NCBI GenBank assembly: GCA_031373545.1
Contig: JANMMT010000081.1
Location: 14,158 to 78,157, forward strand
Direction: 5' to 3'
DNA length: 64,000 nucleotides
Origin: JADCCX01 sp031373545
Lineage (GTDB): Bacteria; Pseudomonadota; Alphaproteobacteria; Rhizobiales; Beijerinckiaceae
Shown one piece after another: positions 32,742 through 41,103 of the stretch; within the stretch, counting starts at the first letter, position 1; the number at the start of each line of letters is the position of its first letter. The notes beneath the pieces were generated by a model. The model was given only the letters and a program-made list of their open reading frames with translations. It was not told the DNA's origin and searched no databases. Made by a program: the position numbers and the translations under genes.

Positions 32742-33488
32742 CGTCACGATATCGGGCGTGCGCCAGCCGATGTGCTGGCCGCTGTCCACCGCGATCATCT
32801 GCCCCGTCACGTGACGCGCGCGGGCGAGGTAGAGCACGGCATCCGCCACGGCCTGAGGCGCAACGGGCAGACCAAGAGGCGTGCCGGCGGCCTCCCGGTT
32901 GAAGCCATCCATCCCGTCATGCGCGTTGGCCGCCGTCGGCCCCGGACCCACGCCGTTGACGCGGATGCGCGGGGCCAGCGCCTGCGCCATGGTCACGGTG
33001 GCCGCCAGCAGCGCCGCCTTGCTGAGGGTGTAGGAATAGCGCTCGGGTGTGAGCTTGCGCACGCGCTGGTCGATGATGTTGACGACCGCGCCCTCCCGTT
33101 CTGCGGGCAGGGCCGCCGCCATCTCCCGCGCCAGCATCGACGGCGCGCGGATGTTGACGGAGAACTGCCGGTTCCACGTCGGCACGTCGAAGGTCTGCAA
33201 CGTGTCGTCGAGATAGAGCGAGGCATTGTTGACGAGCAGCGACACCGGACCAAACGGCAAGCTGGCGGCGGCGATCAGCCCCGCCACGGCTTCGGGGTCA
33301 ACGAGGTCTGCGCTGACGACCGCGGCCGCGCCGCCATTCCCAGTGATGCAGGCAGCCAGTGCCTCGGCATCGTCGCGTGACGCATGGCAATGGATGACGA
33401 CCGCATAACCTGCCTCCACCAGCGATCGCACGATCACGGCACCGATGCGCTTGGCCCCGCCGGTGACCAGTGCAACATCGCGGTTCAT
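32739..33488 (-). CDS. FolM/pteridine-reductase-like short-chain dehydrogenase
   Basis: A 249-residue SDR with LVTGGAKRIGAVIVRSLVE, LVNNASLYLDD and NIIDQRVRKLTPERYSYTLS, followed by KAAL. The DQRVxKLTPxxxSYTLSK pattern is typical of pteridine reductases and FolM, which reduce dihydromonapterin or dihydrobiopterin with NADPH. The stop codon is the outer end of the MITE-like element. The upstream glycosyltransferase gene ends in an ATGA overlap with this start, so the two are coupled. Confidence 0.82.
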   Translation of the reverse strand: MNRDVALVTGGAKRIGAVIVRSLVEAGYAVVIHCHASRDDAEALAACITGNGGAAAVVSADLVDPEAVAGLIAAASLPFGPVSLLVNNASLYLDDTLQTFDVPTWNRQFSVNIRAPSMLAREMAAALPAEREGAVVNIIDQRVRKLTPERYSYTLSKAALLAATVTMAQALAPRIRVNGVGPGPTAANAHDGMDGFNREAAGTPLGLPVAPQAVADAVLYLARARHVTGQMIAVDSGQHIGWRTPDIVT

Positions 33489-34261
33489 GGCCTGTCCTTC
33501 TGTTTGTTCACCTTGCGGCGCTCCACATCCTTGGCAACGCGCAGCCAGCGATAGAAGGCGTAGTTCATGGATGTCATGAAACCATAAACCCCGCGCACCG
33601 CATGACGGCGCATGACATAGGCCTTGAAGAACGAGACGGGAAATTCAACGAACAGCCGCCAGGTCGGCACGCTGTCGCCGCGCTGGGCCAGGTCTTCGGC
33701 CTGCTGCGTGGTGTACGCGTTGAGCTTGGCCATCTGGTCACCGATGGAGCGCACGGAAAAATGGTGGATGGTGCCGCGCAAGCGCTGGAACGTGGCATCC
33801 GGCGCAAAGGCCACGCGGTCATGGACGAGGCTGTCCACGTAGCGGCCGCGATCCTTGCGGTACAGGCGCACGGGGCTGAGCGCATAAGCCAGCGGATGCG
33901 GCTCCGCTTCGCCGGGAAAAATCTCGGCAATGCGGATTTCGAAGCCATCCACCTTGGGCTCTGCGCTGAGCACCGCGCGGATTTCTTCAGCCAATGCCTC
34001 GGGCACAACTTCATCCGCATCGATGTTCAGCAGCCACAGGTGCTTGCACTGGTCCTCCGCAAACCGCTTCTGCGGGCCATACCCCGGCCAGGGGTTGTAG
34101 ATGACCCGTGCGCCAAGTTCCGCAGAGACCTTCTGGGTGTCGTCGGTGGAGCCTGAATCCACCACGACGATATCGTCGGACAGGCCCCGCACGGCGTCGA
34201 GCGTGCGGCCGATGCGGTCCGCTTCGTTCTTGGCAATGATGAAAATGGAAAGATCGACCAT
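33485..34261 (-). CDS. WaaE/KdtX-like family-2 glycosyltransferase
   Basis: About 258 residues. The start SIFIIAKNEADRIGRTLDAV, then DIVVVDSGSTDDTQKVSAEL, RVIYNPWPGYGPQKRFAEDQ and WLLNIDADEVVPEALAEEIR, is the standard pattern of lipopolysaccharide-core glucosyltransferases of the KdtX/WaaE group. It likely adds a sugar to the core at the cytoplasmic face of the inner membrane. The start is unclear: ATG at 34261 fits the family start, while ATG at 34297 has GAGG upstream. It is coupled to the SDR gene by a 4-base overlap. Confidence 0.82.
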   Translation of the reverse strand: MVDLSIFIIAKNEADRIGRTLDAVRGLSDDIVVVDSGSTDDTQKVSAELGARVIYNPWPGYGPQKRFAEDQCKHLWLLNIDADEVVPEALAEEIRAVLSAEPKVDGFEIRIAEIFPGEAEPHPLAYALSPVRLYRKDRGRYVDSLVHDRVAFAPDATFQRLRGTIHHFSVRSIGDQMAKLNAYTTQQAEDLAQRGDSVPTWRLFVEFPVSFFKAYVMRRHAVRGVYGFMTSMNYAFYRWLRVAKDVERRKVNKQKDRP

Positions 34262-34507
34262 GGCGCGCCAGTCAGTGGCACGCAGCGGGCACACCATCAA
34301 GGGGCCTCAGCTCGCCGTCCAGATCGGTAACGATTCATTAAGCGAAAACAGGGGTTTCAGGTGAGAACCGGTTAAGGTTGCGCTATTGATAACAGGGCTG
34401 ACAAAACCGGCGGATATAATTTCCGTTTGGTTGAGCAAACAACAACCGACGGCGCGGATCGACCTTTGCAGGCGATCACGCTGCTGCATTCCAGATGGAG
34501 ATACACG

Positions 34508-35173
34508 ATGAACCGCCTGCTTTTTGCACTTGCATTGCCCGTCGCGCTGGGCGCTCTCGCCGCCCCTGCGCTGGCTGCTGACATTCCTGGCCGCCGCGCG
34601 CCCCAGCAGCAACAGTTCTACGCGCCGCCCGTTTTCACCTGGACGGGCTTCTATCTTGGTGCCTCTGCTGGCGCCGTATGGGGTGACTTCACCAAATCGG
34701 GAAGCTTCATCGACAGCAGGGCTGGCCTGTCGGTTGGCGGCACCGCTGGCTACAATTACCAGATCGGTCAGATCGTGGTCGGTCTTGAAGGCGACTACAA
34801 CTATTCAGGCTTCGGTGGCCGCGGCAACACCTTTGGTTTCAATCAGGTGAGAGGCGACCTGACGAGCTATGGCACATTGCGCGGCCGTCTGGGCGTCGCC
34901 TTCGACCGTGCCCTGATTTACGCAACGGGCGGTTACGCAGTGGGCTTCAGCTCACTCGAAAGCGGCGCCTTCAGCAACAACAACACGCATCACGGCTATG
35001 CGGTCGGCGCCGGCCTGGAGTATGGCTTCACCAACAACATTTCCGCGAAGGCCGAGTATCTCTACATGCCGCTGGGCAGCCAGAGTTCCTTCGTCATCCC
35101 AGGGTTGGGCGCCGGTTCGAAAACCGGCATCGACGCCAGCGTGCTGCGCGCGGGCGTGAACTACCGCTTCTGA
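34508..35173 (+). CDS. Outer-membrane beta-barrel protein, Omp25/31-like
   Basis: A 221-residue protein with a signal peptide ending in APALAA and a barrel with alternating polar/aromatic strands (FTWTGFYLGASAGAVWGDFT, GTAGYNYQIGQIVVGLEGDY, ISAKAEYLYMPLG) and a final Arg-Phe. This matches the small eight-stranded barrels of the Omp25/Omp31 group, abundant in rhizobial outer membranes. A GGAG site precedes the ATG. A strong terminator follows. It is a single-gene unit. Confidence 0.88.
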   Translation: MNRLLFALALPVALGALAAPALAADIPGRRAPQQQQFYAPPVFTWTGFYLGASAGAVWGDFTKSGSFIDSRAGLSVGGTAGYNYQIGQIVVGLEGDYNYSGFGGRGNTFGFNQVRGDLTSYGTLRGRLGVAFDRALIYATGGYAVGFSSLESGAFSNNNTHHGYAVGAGLEYGFTNNISAKAEYLYMPLGSQSSFVIPGLGAGSKTGIDASVLRAGVNYRF

Positions 35174-35200
35174 CCGAAGCGCGCATCTGGAAGACCTTGC

Positions 35201-35229
35201 AGCCCTGGCTCTTGCAGCCAGGGCTTTTT
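35201..35229 (+). terminator. Rho-independent terminator after the barrel gene
   Basis: Perfect 10-bp arms agccctggct and agccagggct (35201-35210, 35216-35225) with a 5-base loop, then four T residues. Confidence 0.88.
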
Positions 35230-35280
35230 GGTGCCGTTTCAAGCGCGTGTCAGGCGCGCGCTTTGTCAAGCGCGTATTTG

Positions 35281-36246
35281 TCAAGCTCTGGGGTGTGCGG
35301 CGCGGTAGCTTGCCATGAGATGCTGCATGTCCACCGCGGTATACATCTGCGTGGTGGAGAGCGAGGCATGGCCGAGCAGCTCTTGAATCGAGCGCAGATC
35401 ACCGCCCCGTGCCAGAAGATGCGTGGCAAAGGAGTGCCGCAACGCATGGGGCGTGGCTGTATCGGGCAAACCAAGCGCGCCGCGCAGGCGCTCCATGGCC
35501 AATTGCACGATGCGCGGGCTGAGCGGCCCGCCCCTCGCCCCCACGAACAGCGGACCTTCTGGTGGCAGGGCATAGGGGCATTGGCGGATGTAATCCGCGA
35601 TCTGTGCGACCACCTGCGGCAGCACGGGCACGCCGCGTGTATTGCGGCCCTTGCCTGTCACGGTGAGGGTTTGTCCCGCCACAGGGGCCTCCCGGCGCAA
35701 CAGGGACAAGGCCTCGCCGATGCGCAGGCCCGAACCATAGAGCAGCGCCAGCACCGCTGCATCGCGCGCCAGCACCCAGGGCTCGCGCGCTTCTCCCGCG
35801 CGCTGGCCGGCATCCGTCACAGCAATAGCTGACAACGGTGGCAAGGGCTTGGGCAATCCACGCTGCACCCGCGGGCTGCGAATGGCGGAGAAGGCCGAGG
35901 CCTTGCCCAGCCCCTCGCGCTCCAGAAAGCGGAAGAAGGCCCGCATGGCCGCGAGCTGACGCATCAGCGTGCGGCTTTCGACGCCCCTGTGAAGGCCAGA
36001 TCCCTTGCGCCGCTCCGCCATGAAGGCACGGATGTCCGAAGGCTTGAGATCAGCCAGTTGTCCCAGAACCGGCGCGCCCCCGTGGTACTGCGCCAGGAAG
36101 CAGAGGAACTGCCGCGTGTCGCGGGCATAAGCTTCCAATGTGAGGGGTGAAAGCCGTCGCTCGGCGGAGAGATGGCTCAACCAGTTGGCCACCGCCGCCT
36201 GAACATCCGGCGCGATCAGCATGTCAGAGCTCACAGGCTGGAGCAT
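35281..36246 (-). CDS. xerC: Tyrosine recombinase XerC
   Basis: A 321-residue site-specific recombinase that resolves chromosome dimers at dif with XerD. The catalytic residues are all visible: Arg in YGSGLRIGEALSLL, Lys in TVTGKGRNTRGVPVLP, His-xx-Arg in TPHALRHSFATHLL, His in LLGHASLSTTQ and the nucleophile Tyr in TTQMYTAVD. The N-terminal core-binding domain covers about residues 10-110. Length and the lack of any phage or integron context support the housekeeping XerC rather than an integrase. Confidence 0.88.
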   Translation of the reverse strand: MLQPVSSDMLIAPDVQAAVANWLSHLSAERRLSPLTLEAYARDTRQFLCFLAQYHGGAPVLGQLADLKPSDIRAFMAERRKGSGLHRGVESRTLMRQLAAMRAFFRFLEREGLGKASAFSAIRSPRVQRGLPKPLPPLSAIAVTDAGQRAGEAREPWVLARDAAVLALLYGSGLRIGEALSLLRREAPVAGQTLTVTGKGRNTRGVPVLPQVVAQIADYIRQCPYALPPEGPLFVGARGGPLSPRIVQLAMERLRGALGLPDTATPHALRHSFATHLLARGGDLRSIQELLGHASLSTTQMYTAVDMQHLMASYRAAHPRA

Positions 36247-36288
36247 GTCTTTTTCGAATAACCCGGTTCTCCCTTATTCGCGCCATGC

Positions 36289-37743
36289 TCAATAGGCTTG
36301 CTTGGTGTTGAGCAGCGACACCGGCGTCATGGCAAGGATGTAAAGGTCCATCCAGATCGACCAGGTGTCGATGTACTGAAGGTCATACTCCACGCGGCGC
36401 TGGAGTTTTTCCTCCGTGTCTGTCTCGCCGCGCCAGCCGTTGATCTGCGCCAGTCCGGTGATGCCCGGCTTCATGCGGTGGCGGGCATAGTAGCTGTCCA
36501 TCACCTCGTTGTAGATGCGCGTGCCGGCCTTCGCCTGCGTGGCATGGGGGCGCGGGCCAACCAAGGACAACTCGCCTTTGAGGACGTTGAAGAGTTGCGG
36601 CAATTCATCGAGCGAGGCCCGGCGGATGAAGCGGCCCACCGGCGTGACGCGTGGGTCATCCTTGGTGACGAGCTTGGAGGCCGACGCATCCGACAGCTCG
36701 GTGAACATCGAGCGGAATTTGTAGACCTCCACCAGCTGGTTGTTGAAGCCATGACGCTTTTGCTTGAACAGCACAGGTCCCTTCGAGGTGAACCGCACAG
36801 CCAGGGCCACGGCGAGCATGAGGGGGGAGAGCAGCACGATGGCGAGCGCCGCGATTACCCGGTCTTCGATTTCTTTCAACGCCCAGCTCCAGTCGGAGAG
36901 CGGCTTGTCGAACACCGCCAGAAACGGCACATCCCCAATGTAACTGTAGGCGCGCGGGCGCAGGCGCAGCTTGCTCTGGTGCGCGCTGATGCGAATGTCG
37001 ATGGGCAGCACCCAGAGTTTTTTCAGGAGTGCCAGGATGCGGTCTTCCGCCGTCGAGGGCAGCGTCACGATGATCAGATCGACCTGTTCGGCGCGGCAGA
37101 ACGCTGCCATTTCATCGAAGGTGCCCAGTACACGATACCGATCCACCGGCTGTGCCGAGCGGTCCGTCCCCCGGTCATCGAACACACCGCAGACCTTGAT
37201 GGCAGATTGCGCCGAGCGCCGGAGTTGCGCGATCAGTTCCTCCGCCGGGCGACCACCGCCCACGATGACGGCGCGGCGCACGAGACGGCCCTGCCGTGTC
37301 CAGCGGCGGATCAGCACGCCCGTCACGATACGCGCGAGCCCCACCATCGCCAAGGTGAGGCCCAGCCATGCCAGCAGAAAGGGCGCCGGAACCAGCGCAT
37401 CGGAACCCGTGAGATACAGCAGCGCAGCTAAGCTTCCCGCCACGGCCACCAGGGCCGCAACACCGCGCGCCACCTGTTTCACGGGTTGGCCGAGGGCCTG
37501 CACCGTGTAGGACCACGCGCGCTGGGAGGCGAAGACCACCGCACCCGAGAGCGCCAACCCCAGCACAAGCGGCGAGAACATCGCCTCCTGCTGGGACAGC
37601 GGCAACAGCGCACTGGCCATGAGAGCCGCCACGAAGGCCACAATCGTATCCAGCATCGCGACGATCGCCACCAGGCGCGGCTGATCGATGGGCTCGGCGG
37701 GCTGGTGGGCCGGGCGGGTAATGGCGGCAAGCGCGTCAGTCAT
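36289..37743 (-). CDS. Undecaprenyl-phosphate sugar phosphotransferase (exopolysaccharide initiation)
   Basis: About 484 residues: four or so N-terminal helices, a CoA-binding-like middle (AVIVGGGRPAEELIAQLRRS), one more helix, then the catalytic domain with FKQKRHGFNNQLVEVYKFRS, LPQLFNVLKGELSLVGPRPH and KPGITGLAQINGWRGETDT. Such WcaJ/PssY-type enzymes move glucose- or galactose-1-phosphate onto undecaprenyl phosphate as the first step of exopolysaccharide building. No other genes of a Wzx/Wzy pathway are nearby. The start is uncertain (ATG at 37743, or GTG at 37776). Confidence 0.87.
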   Translation of the reverse strand: MTDALAAITRPAHQPAEPIDQPRLVAIVAMLDTIVAFVAALMASALLPLSQQEAMFSPLVLGLALSGAVVFASQRAWSYTVQALGQPVKQVARGVAALVAVAGSLAALLYLTGSDALVPAPFLLAWLGLTLAMVGLARIVTGVLIRRWTRQGRLVRRAVIVGGGRPAEELIAQLRRSAQSAIKVCGVFDDRGTDRSAQPVDRYRVLGTFDEMAAFCRAEQVDLIIVTLPSTAEDRILALLKKLWVLPIDIRISAHQSKLRLRPRAYSYIGDVPFLAVFDKPLSDWSWALKEIEDRVIAALAIVLLSPLMLAVALAVRFTSKGPVLFKQKRHGFNNQLVEVYKFRSMFTELSDASASKLVTKDDPRVTPVGRFIRRASLDELPQLFNVLKGELSLVGPRPHATQAKAGTRIYNEVMDSYYARHRMKPGITGLAQINGWRGETDTEEKLQRRVEYDLQYIDTWSIWMDLYILAMTPVSLLNTKQAY

Positions 37744-37897
37744 GGATTTATGAGGCCTGTGAAAGAGTTGCTTCACCTTACGCCCGCAATGGCTGACGGA
37801 GCCTTAACAGCGGGGCGGCCTGTTCCCGCAGGGGCTGGTTCTGCCTCCTGCTTTGGTCTAGAGCGGCGCTTCTTGAATCCCATTGCAAAGGCCCCCC

Positions 37898-38932
37898 ATG
37901 CGCGCGCTTCAGCTCTTTGGCGACCGTGATCTTCGATTGGTCGAGATGGACAATCCCGCACCGCCCGCGCCAGGCGAAGTGCAGATTCGCGTGGGGCATG
38001 TGGCGCTCAACCACTTCGATCTCTGGGGCTTTCACGGCATGGCCTTTGCCAAACGCCTGCTGCCCCTGGTCGTCGGGGCGGAGGGCTCGGGCACCATCGC
38101 AGCCGTCGGAAAAGGCGTCACAGGCTTCAAACCGGGTGATCTGGTCACCATGTACGGGGCGCTCACCTGCGGTGCATGCAAGCACTGCAAGGCGGGCGTG
38201 GACAACCTCTGCGAAGATGTGAAGGGCGTCTATGGCTTCCACATCCACGGCTTTGCGCGGGAGTTTCTCAACATGCCCGCGCGCCTCGTGGTGAAAGCGC
38301 CTGCGGATGTCTCAGCCGCTAACGCCGCCTGCACGGGCATCGCCTTTGGCACCACCCAGCACATGCTGTTCGACAACGCCAAGCTGCTGCCGGGCGAAAC
38401 GCTGCTGGTCCATGCGGGCGGCTCGGGCATCGGCACGGTGGCGATCAAGATGGCCAAAGACATCGGCTGCACCGTCATCGCCACGGTGGGAGACGACGAG
38501 AAGGGCATCAAAGCCAAGGCTTTGGGTGCAGATCACGTCATCAATTACCGCACCGAGCGATTTGAGGGCGAAGTGCGCCAGTGGACCAAGAAGAATCTCG
38601 GCAAGATCGGCGTGGACGTCGTGTTCGAGCACGTGGGCGCCGAGACGTGGAACGGCTCGCTGCTGTCGATGAAAAAGGGCGGACGCCTCGTGACCTGTGG
38701 GTCCACCTCGGGCGTGACCACCACCATGAATCTGATGCAGCTGTTTCAGCAACAGTACCGCATCTTCGGCTCTTTCGGCTGCCGCATCGAGAACATGAGC
38801 CAGAGTCTCGCCAAGATGGCGGCGGGCATCACTCCGGTCATCGACACGATTTATCCCGTGGCCGATCTGGAGCAGGGCGTGGAGCGGCTGGAGAGCCGCA
38901 AGGTGTTCGGAAAAATCCTCGTGGCGTTTTGA
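37898..38932 (+). CDS. Zinc-type medium-chain alcohol dehydrogenase
   Basis: A 344-residue MDR-family oxidoreductase with a GroES-like N-terminal half (GEVQIRVGHVALNHFDLWGF), a structural zinc site (CGACKHCKAGVDNLC) and a Rossmann half (LVHAGGSGIGTVAIKMAKDI). It lacks the usual catalytic-zinc Cys in the region around residue 38, where NHFDLWG replaces it, so it may work like a quinone reductase or use a different site. I chose the ATG at 37898. Substrate unknown. Confidence 0.8.
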   Translation: MRALQLFGDRDLRLVEMDNPAPPAPGEVQIRVGHVALNHFDLWGFHGMAFAKRLLPLVVGAEGSGTIAAVGKGVTGFKPGDLVTMYGALTCGACKHCKAGVDNLCEDVKGVYGFHIHGFAREFLNMPARLVVKAPADVSAANAACTGIAFGTTQHMLFDNAKLLPGETLLVHAGGSGIGTVAIKMAKDIGCTVIATVGDDEKGIKAKALGADHVINYRTERFEGEVRQWTKKNLGKIGVDVVFEHVGAETWNGSLLSMKKGGRLVTCGSTSGVTTTMNLMQLFQQQYRIFGSFGCRIENMSQSLAKMAAGITPVIDTIYPVADLEQGVERLESRKVFGKILVAF

Positions 38933-39010
38933 TATGACGCACCTTCACACCTGCTATCCGCGCTCTTGAGTTGCCCGCCCGCGTCAACCGTGATATCGCG
39001 CCGCACAATC

Positions 39011-39041
39011 GAGCGATCCACGGATTCACCGTCGATCGCTC
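39011..39041. other. Stem-loop upstream of typA
   Basis: Perfect 8-bp arms gagcgatc (39011-39018) and gatcgctc (39034-39041) with a 15-base loop between the dehydrogenase and typA. There is no T run, so it may be a weak terminator or leader structure. Confidence 0.35.
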
Positions 39042-39080
39042 TCGGTCTTTATAGGCACCCCCGTTTCAGGACATATCCAG

Positions 39081-40910
39081 ATGGAAATCCGCAACATCGC
39101 CATCATTGCTCACGTTGACCACGGCAAGACGACGCTGGTAGACAAGCTGCTCGCGCAGTCGGGTTCGTTCCGTGAGAACGCGCGCATCATCGAGCGCGTG
39201 ATGGATTCCAACGATCTGGAAAAAGAGCGCGGCATCACCATCATGGCCAAGTGCACCTCCGTGGAATGGAAGGGCACGCGCATCAACATCGTCGACACAC
39301 CGGGCCACGCCGACTTTGGCGGCGAGGTGGAGCGCATTCTCAACATGGTGGACAGCGCCATCGTGCTGGTGGATGCCGCCGAAGGCCCCATGCCGCAAAC
39401 CAAGTTCGTGGTCGGCAAGGCATTGAAGCTGGGCCTGCGCCCCATCGTCGCCATCAACAAGGTGGACCGCCCCGATGCGCGCCACGTGGAAGTCATCAAT
39501 GAAGTCTTCGACATGTTCGCAGCTCTGGACGCCAACGACGACCAGCTCGACTTTCCGATCCTCTACGGTTCAGGCCGCGACGGCTGGATGAACGTGGCCG
39601 CCGAAGGCCCCAAGGAAGATGGCCTCGCACCGCTGTTCGATCTCGTGCTCAAACATGTGCCGCTGGCCAAGACCGAACCCGGCGCTTTCCGCATGATCGG
39701 CACGCTGCTGGAAGCCAACCCGTTTCTGGGCCGCATGATCACGGGCCGCGTGACGTCAGGCACGCTCAAGCCCAACCAGACCGTCAAGGTGCTGGCACAG
39801 GACGGCACGCTCGTCGAGAACGGCCGCATTTCGAAAATCCTCGCCTTCCGCGGCGTGGAGCGTCAGCCCATCGAAGAGGCGGTGGCCGGCGATATCGTGG
39901 CGATTGCCGGCCTGTCCAAGGGTTCGGTGGCCGACACCTTCTGTGCGCCCGAAATCAACGAGGCGATGACGGCCCAGCCGATCGACCCACCCACCGTGAC
40001 CATGAGCTTCATCGTCAATGACAGCCCGCTGGCAGGCACCGAAGGTGACAAAGTGACCAGCCGCGTCATCCGCGACCGCCTGTTCAAGGAAGCGGAAGGC
40101 AACGTCACGCTGAAAATCGAGGAAAGCACCGAAAAGGACAGCTTCTTCGTCTCGGGTCGCGGGGAATTGCAGCTGGCCATCCTGATCGAGACCATGCGCC
40201 GCGTAGGCTTCGAGCTGGCCATGTCGCGCCCGCGCGTCGTCATGAAGAAGGACGAGGCTACCGGCCAGATGCTGGAGCCCATCGAAGAGGTGCTGATCGA
40301 CGTGGATGAGGAATACTCCGGCGTCGTCGTGCAGAAGATGTCCGAGCGCAAGGCAGAAATGCTGGAAATGCGGCCCTCGGGCGGCAACCGCCTGCGCATG
40401 GTGTTCAACGCGCCTACACGCGGCCTGATCGGCTACCAATCGGAATTGATGACCGACACGCGCGGCACCGCCGTGATGAACCGCCTGTTTCACGCCTATG
40501 AGCCCTACAAGGGCGAGTTGGCGGGTCGCAACAACGGTGTGCTGATTTCCAACGATGCGGGCGAAGCCGTGGCCTATGCCATGTGGAACCTGGAAGACCG
40601 TGGCGCCATGATGATCGAGCCGGGCTGGAAGGTCTATCAGGGCATGATCATCGGCATCCACAACCGCGACAATGATCTGGAAGTGAACATCCTCAAGGGC
40701 AAGAAGCTCACCAACGTGCGTGCGGCCGGCAAGGACGAGGCCGTGCGCCTCACCCCGCCCATCCGCATGACGCTTGAAAAGGCGCTGGCCTGGATCCAGG
40801 ACGACGAACTGGTGGAAGTGACACCGAAGTCCATCCGCATCCGCAAGACCTATCTCGATGCCAACGACCGCAAGCGCTTCAGCAAGCAAAAGGAAGCGCT
40901 GGCGAGCTGA
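39081..40910 (+). CDS. typA: Ribosome-associated GTPase TypA/BipA
   Basis: A 609-residue translational GTPase. G1 is HVDHGKTTLVDKLL, the switch region has RGITIMAKC, G3 is VDTPGHADFGGEVERILNMV and G4 is AINKVDRPDARH; EF-G-like domains and the BipA C-terminal domain (GLIGYQSELMTDTRGTAVMN) follow. BipA helps 50S subunit assembly and growth under stress or cold. The family length is about 600, so this is complete. A four-unit 16-bp repeat begins directly after the stop. Confidence 0.95.
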   Translation: MEIRNIAIIAHVDHGKTTLVDKLLAQSGSFRENARIIERVMDSNDLEKERGITIMAKCTSVEWKGTRINIVDTPGHADFGGEVERILNMVDSAIVLVDAAEGPMPQTKFVVGKALKLGLRPIVAINKVDRPDARHVEVINEVFDMFAALDANDDQLDFPILYGSGRDGWMNVAAEGPKEDGLAPLFDLVLKHVPLAKTEPGAFRMIGTLLEANPFLGRMITGRVTSGTLKPNQTVKVLAQDGTLVENGRISKILAFRGVERQPIEEAVAGDIVAIAGLSKGSVADTFCAPEINEAMTAQPIDPPTVTMSFIVNDSPLAGTEGDKVTSRVIRDRLFKEAEGNVTLKIEESTEKDSFFVSGRGELQLAILIETMRRVGFELAMSRPRVVMKKDEATGQMLEPIEEVLIDVDEEYSGVVVQKMSERKAEMLEMRPSGGNRLRMVFNAPTRGLIGYQSELMTDTRGTAVMNRLFHAYEPYKGELAGRNNGVLISNDAGEAVAYAMWNLEDRGAMMIEPGWKVYQGMIIGIHNRDNDLEVNILKGKKLTNVRAAGKDEAVRLTPPIRMTLEKALAWIQDDELVEVTPKSIRIRKTYLDANDRKRFSKQKEALAS

Positions 40911-40974
40911 GCTTAACCTGCGGAAGGTTTGACCTGCGATAGGCTTAACCTGCGGAAGGTTTAACCTGCGGGAA
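40911..40974. repeat. 16-bp tandem repeat, four imperfect units
   Basis: Units gcttaacctgcggaag (40911-40926), gtttgacctgcgatag (40927-40942), gcttaacctgcggaag (40943-40958) and gtttaacctgcgggaa (40959-40974), beginning with the first base after the typA stop. The alternation of units 1/3 and 2/4 suggests a 32-bp duplication of an older 16-bp pair. Confidence 0.88.
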
Positions 40975-41103
40975 ACCCTCACGCCTGAATCCCGGCGCCG
41001 ATGCGCCGTCGAACGCCTTTGTGTGGCGCTGGTGCCACACACCCTGCACGAATCTTCAACACCTCCTGCGCAAAGCTGATGTCGCAAATATGCGGCGCTG
41101 GAC

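Noticed and set aside
32503..32814. Small protein encoded in MITE copy 1 and related frame in copy 2
   Set aside because: The shared residues follow from shared DNA; frames end in different sequence and there is no ribosome site matched to a conserved start.
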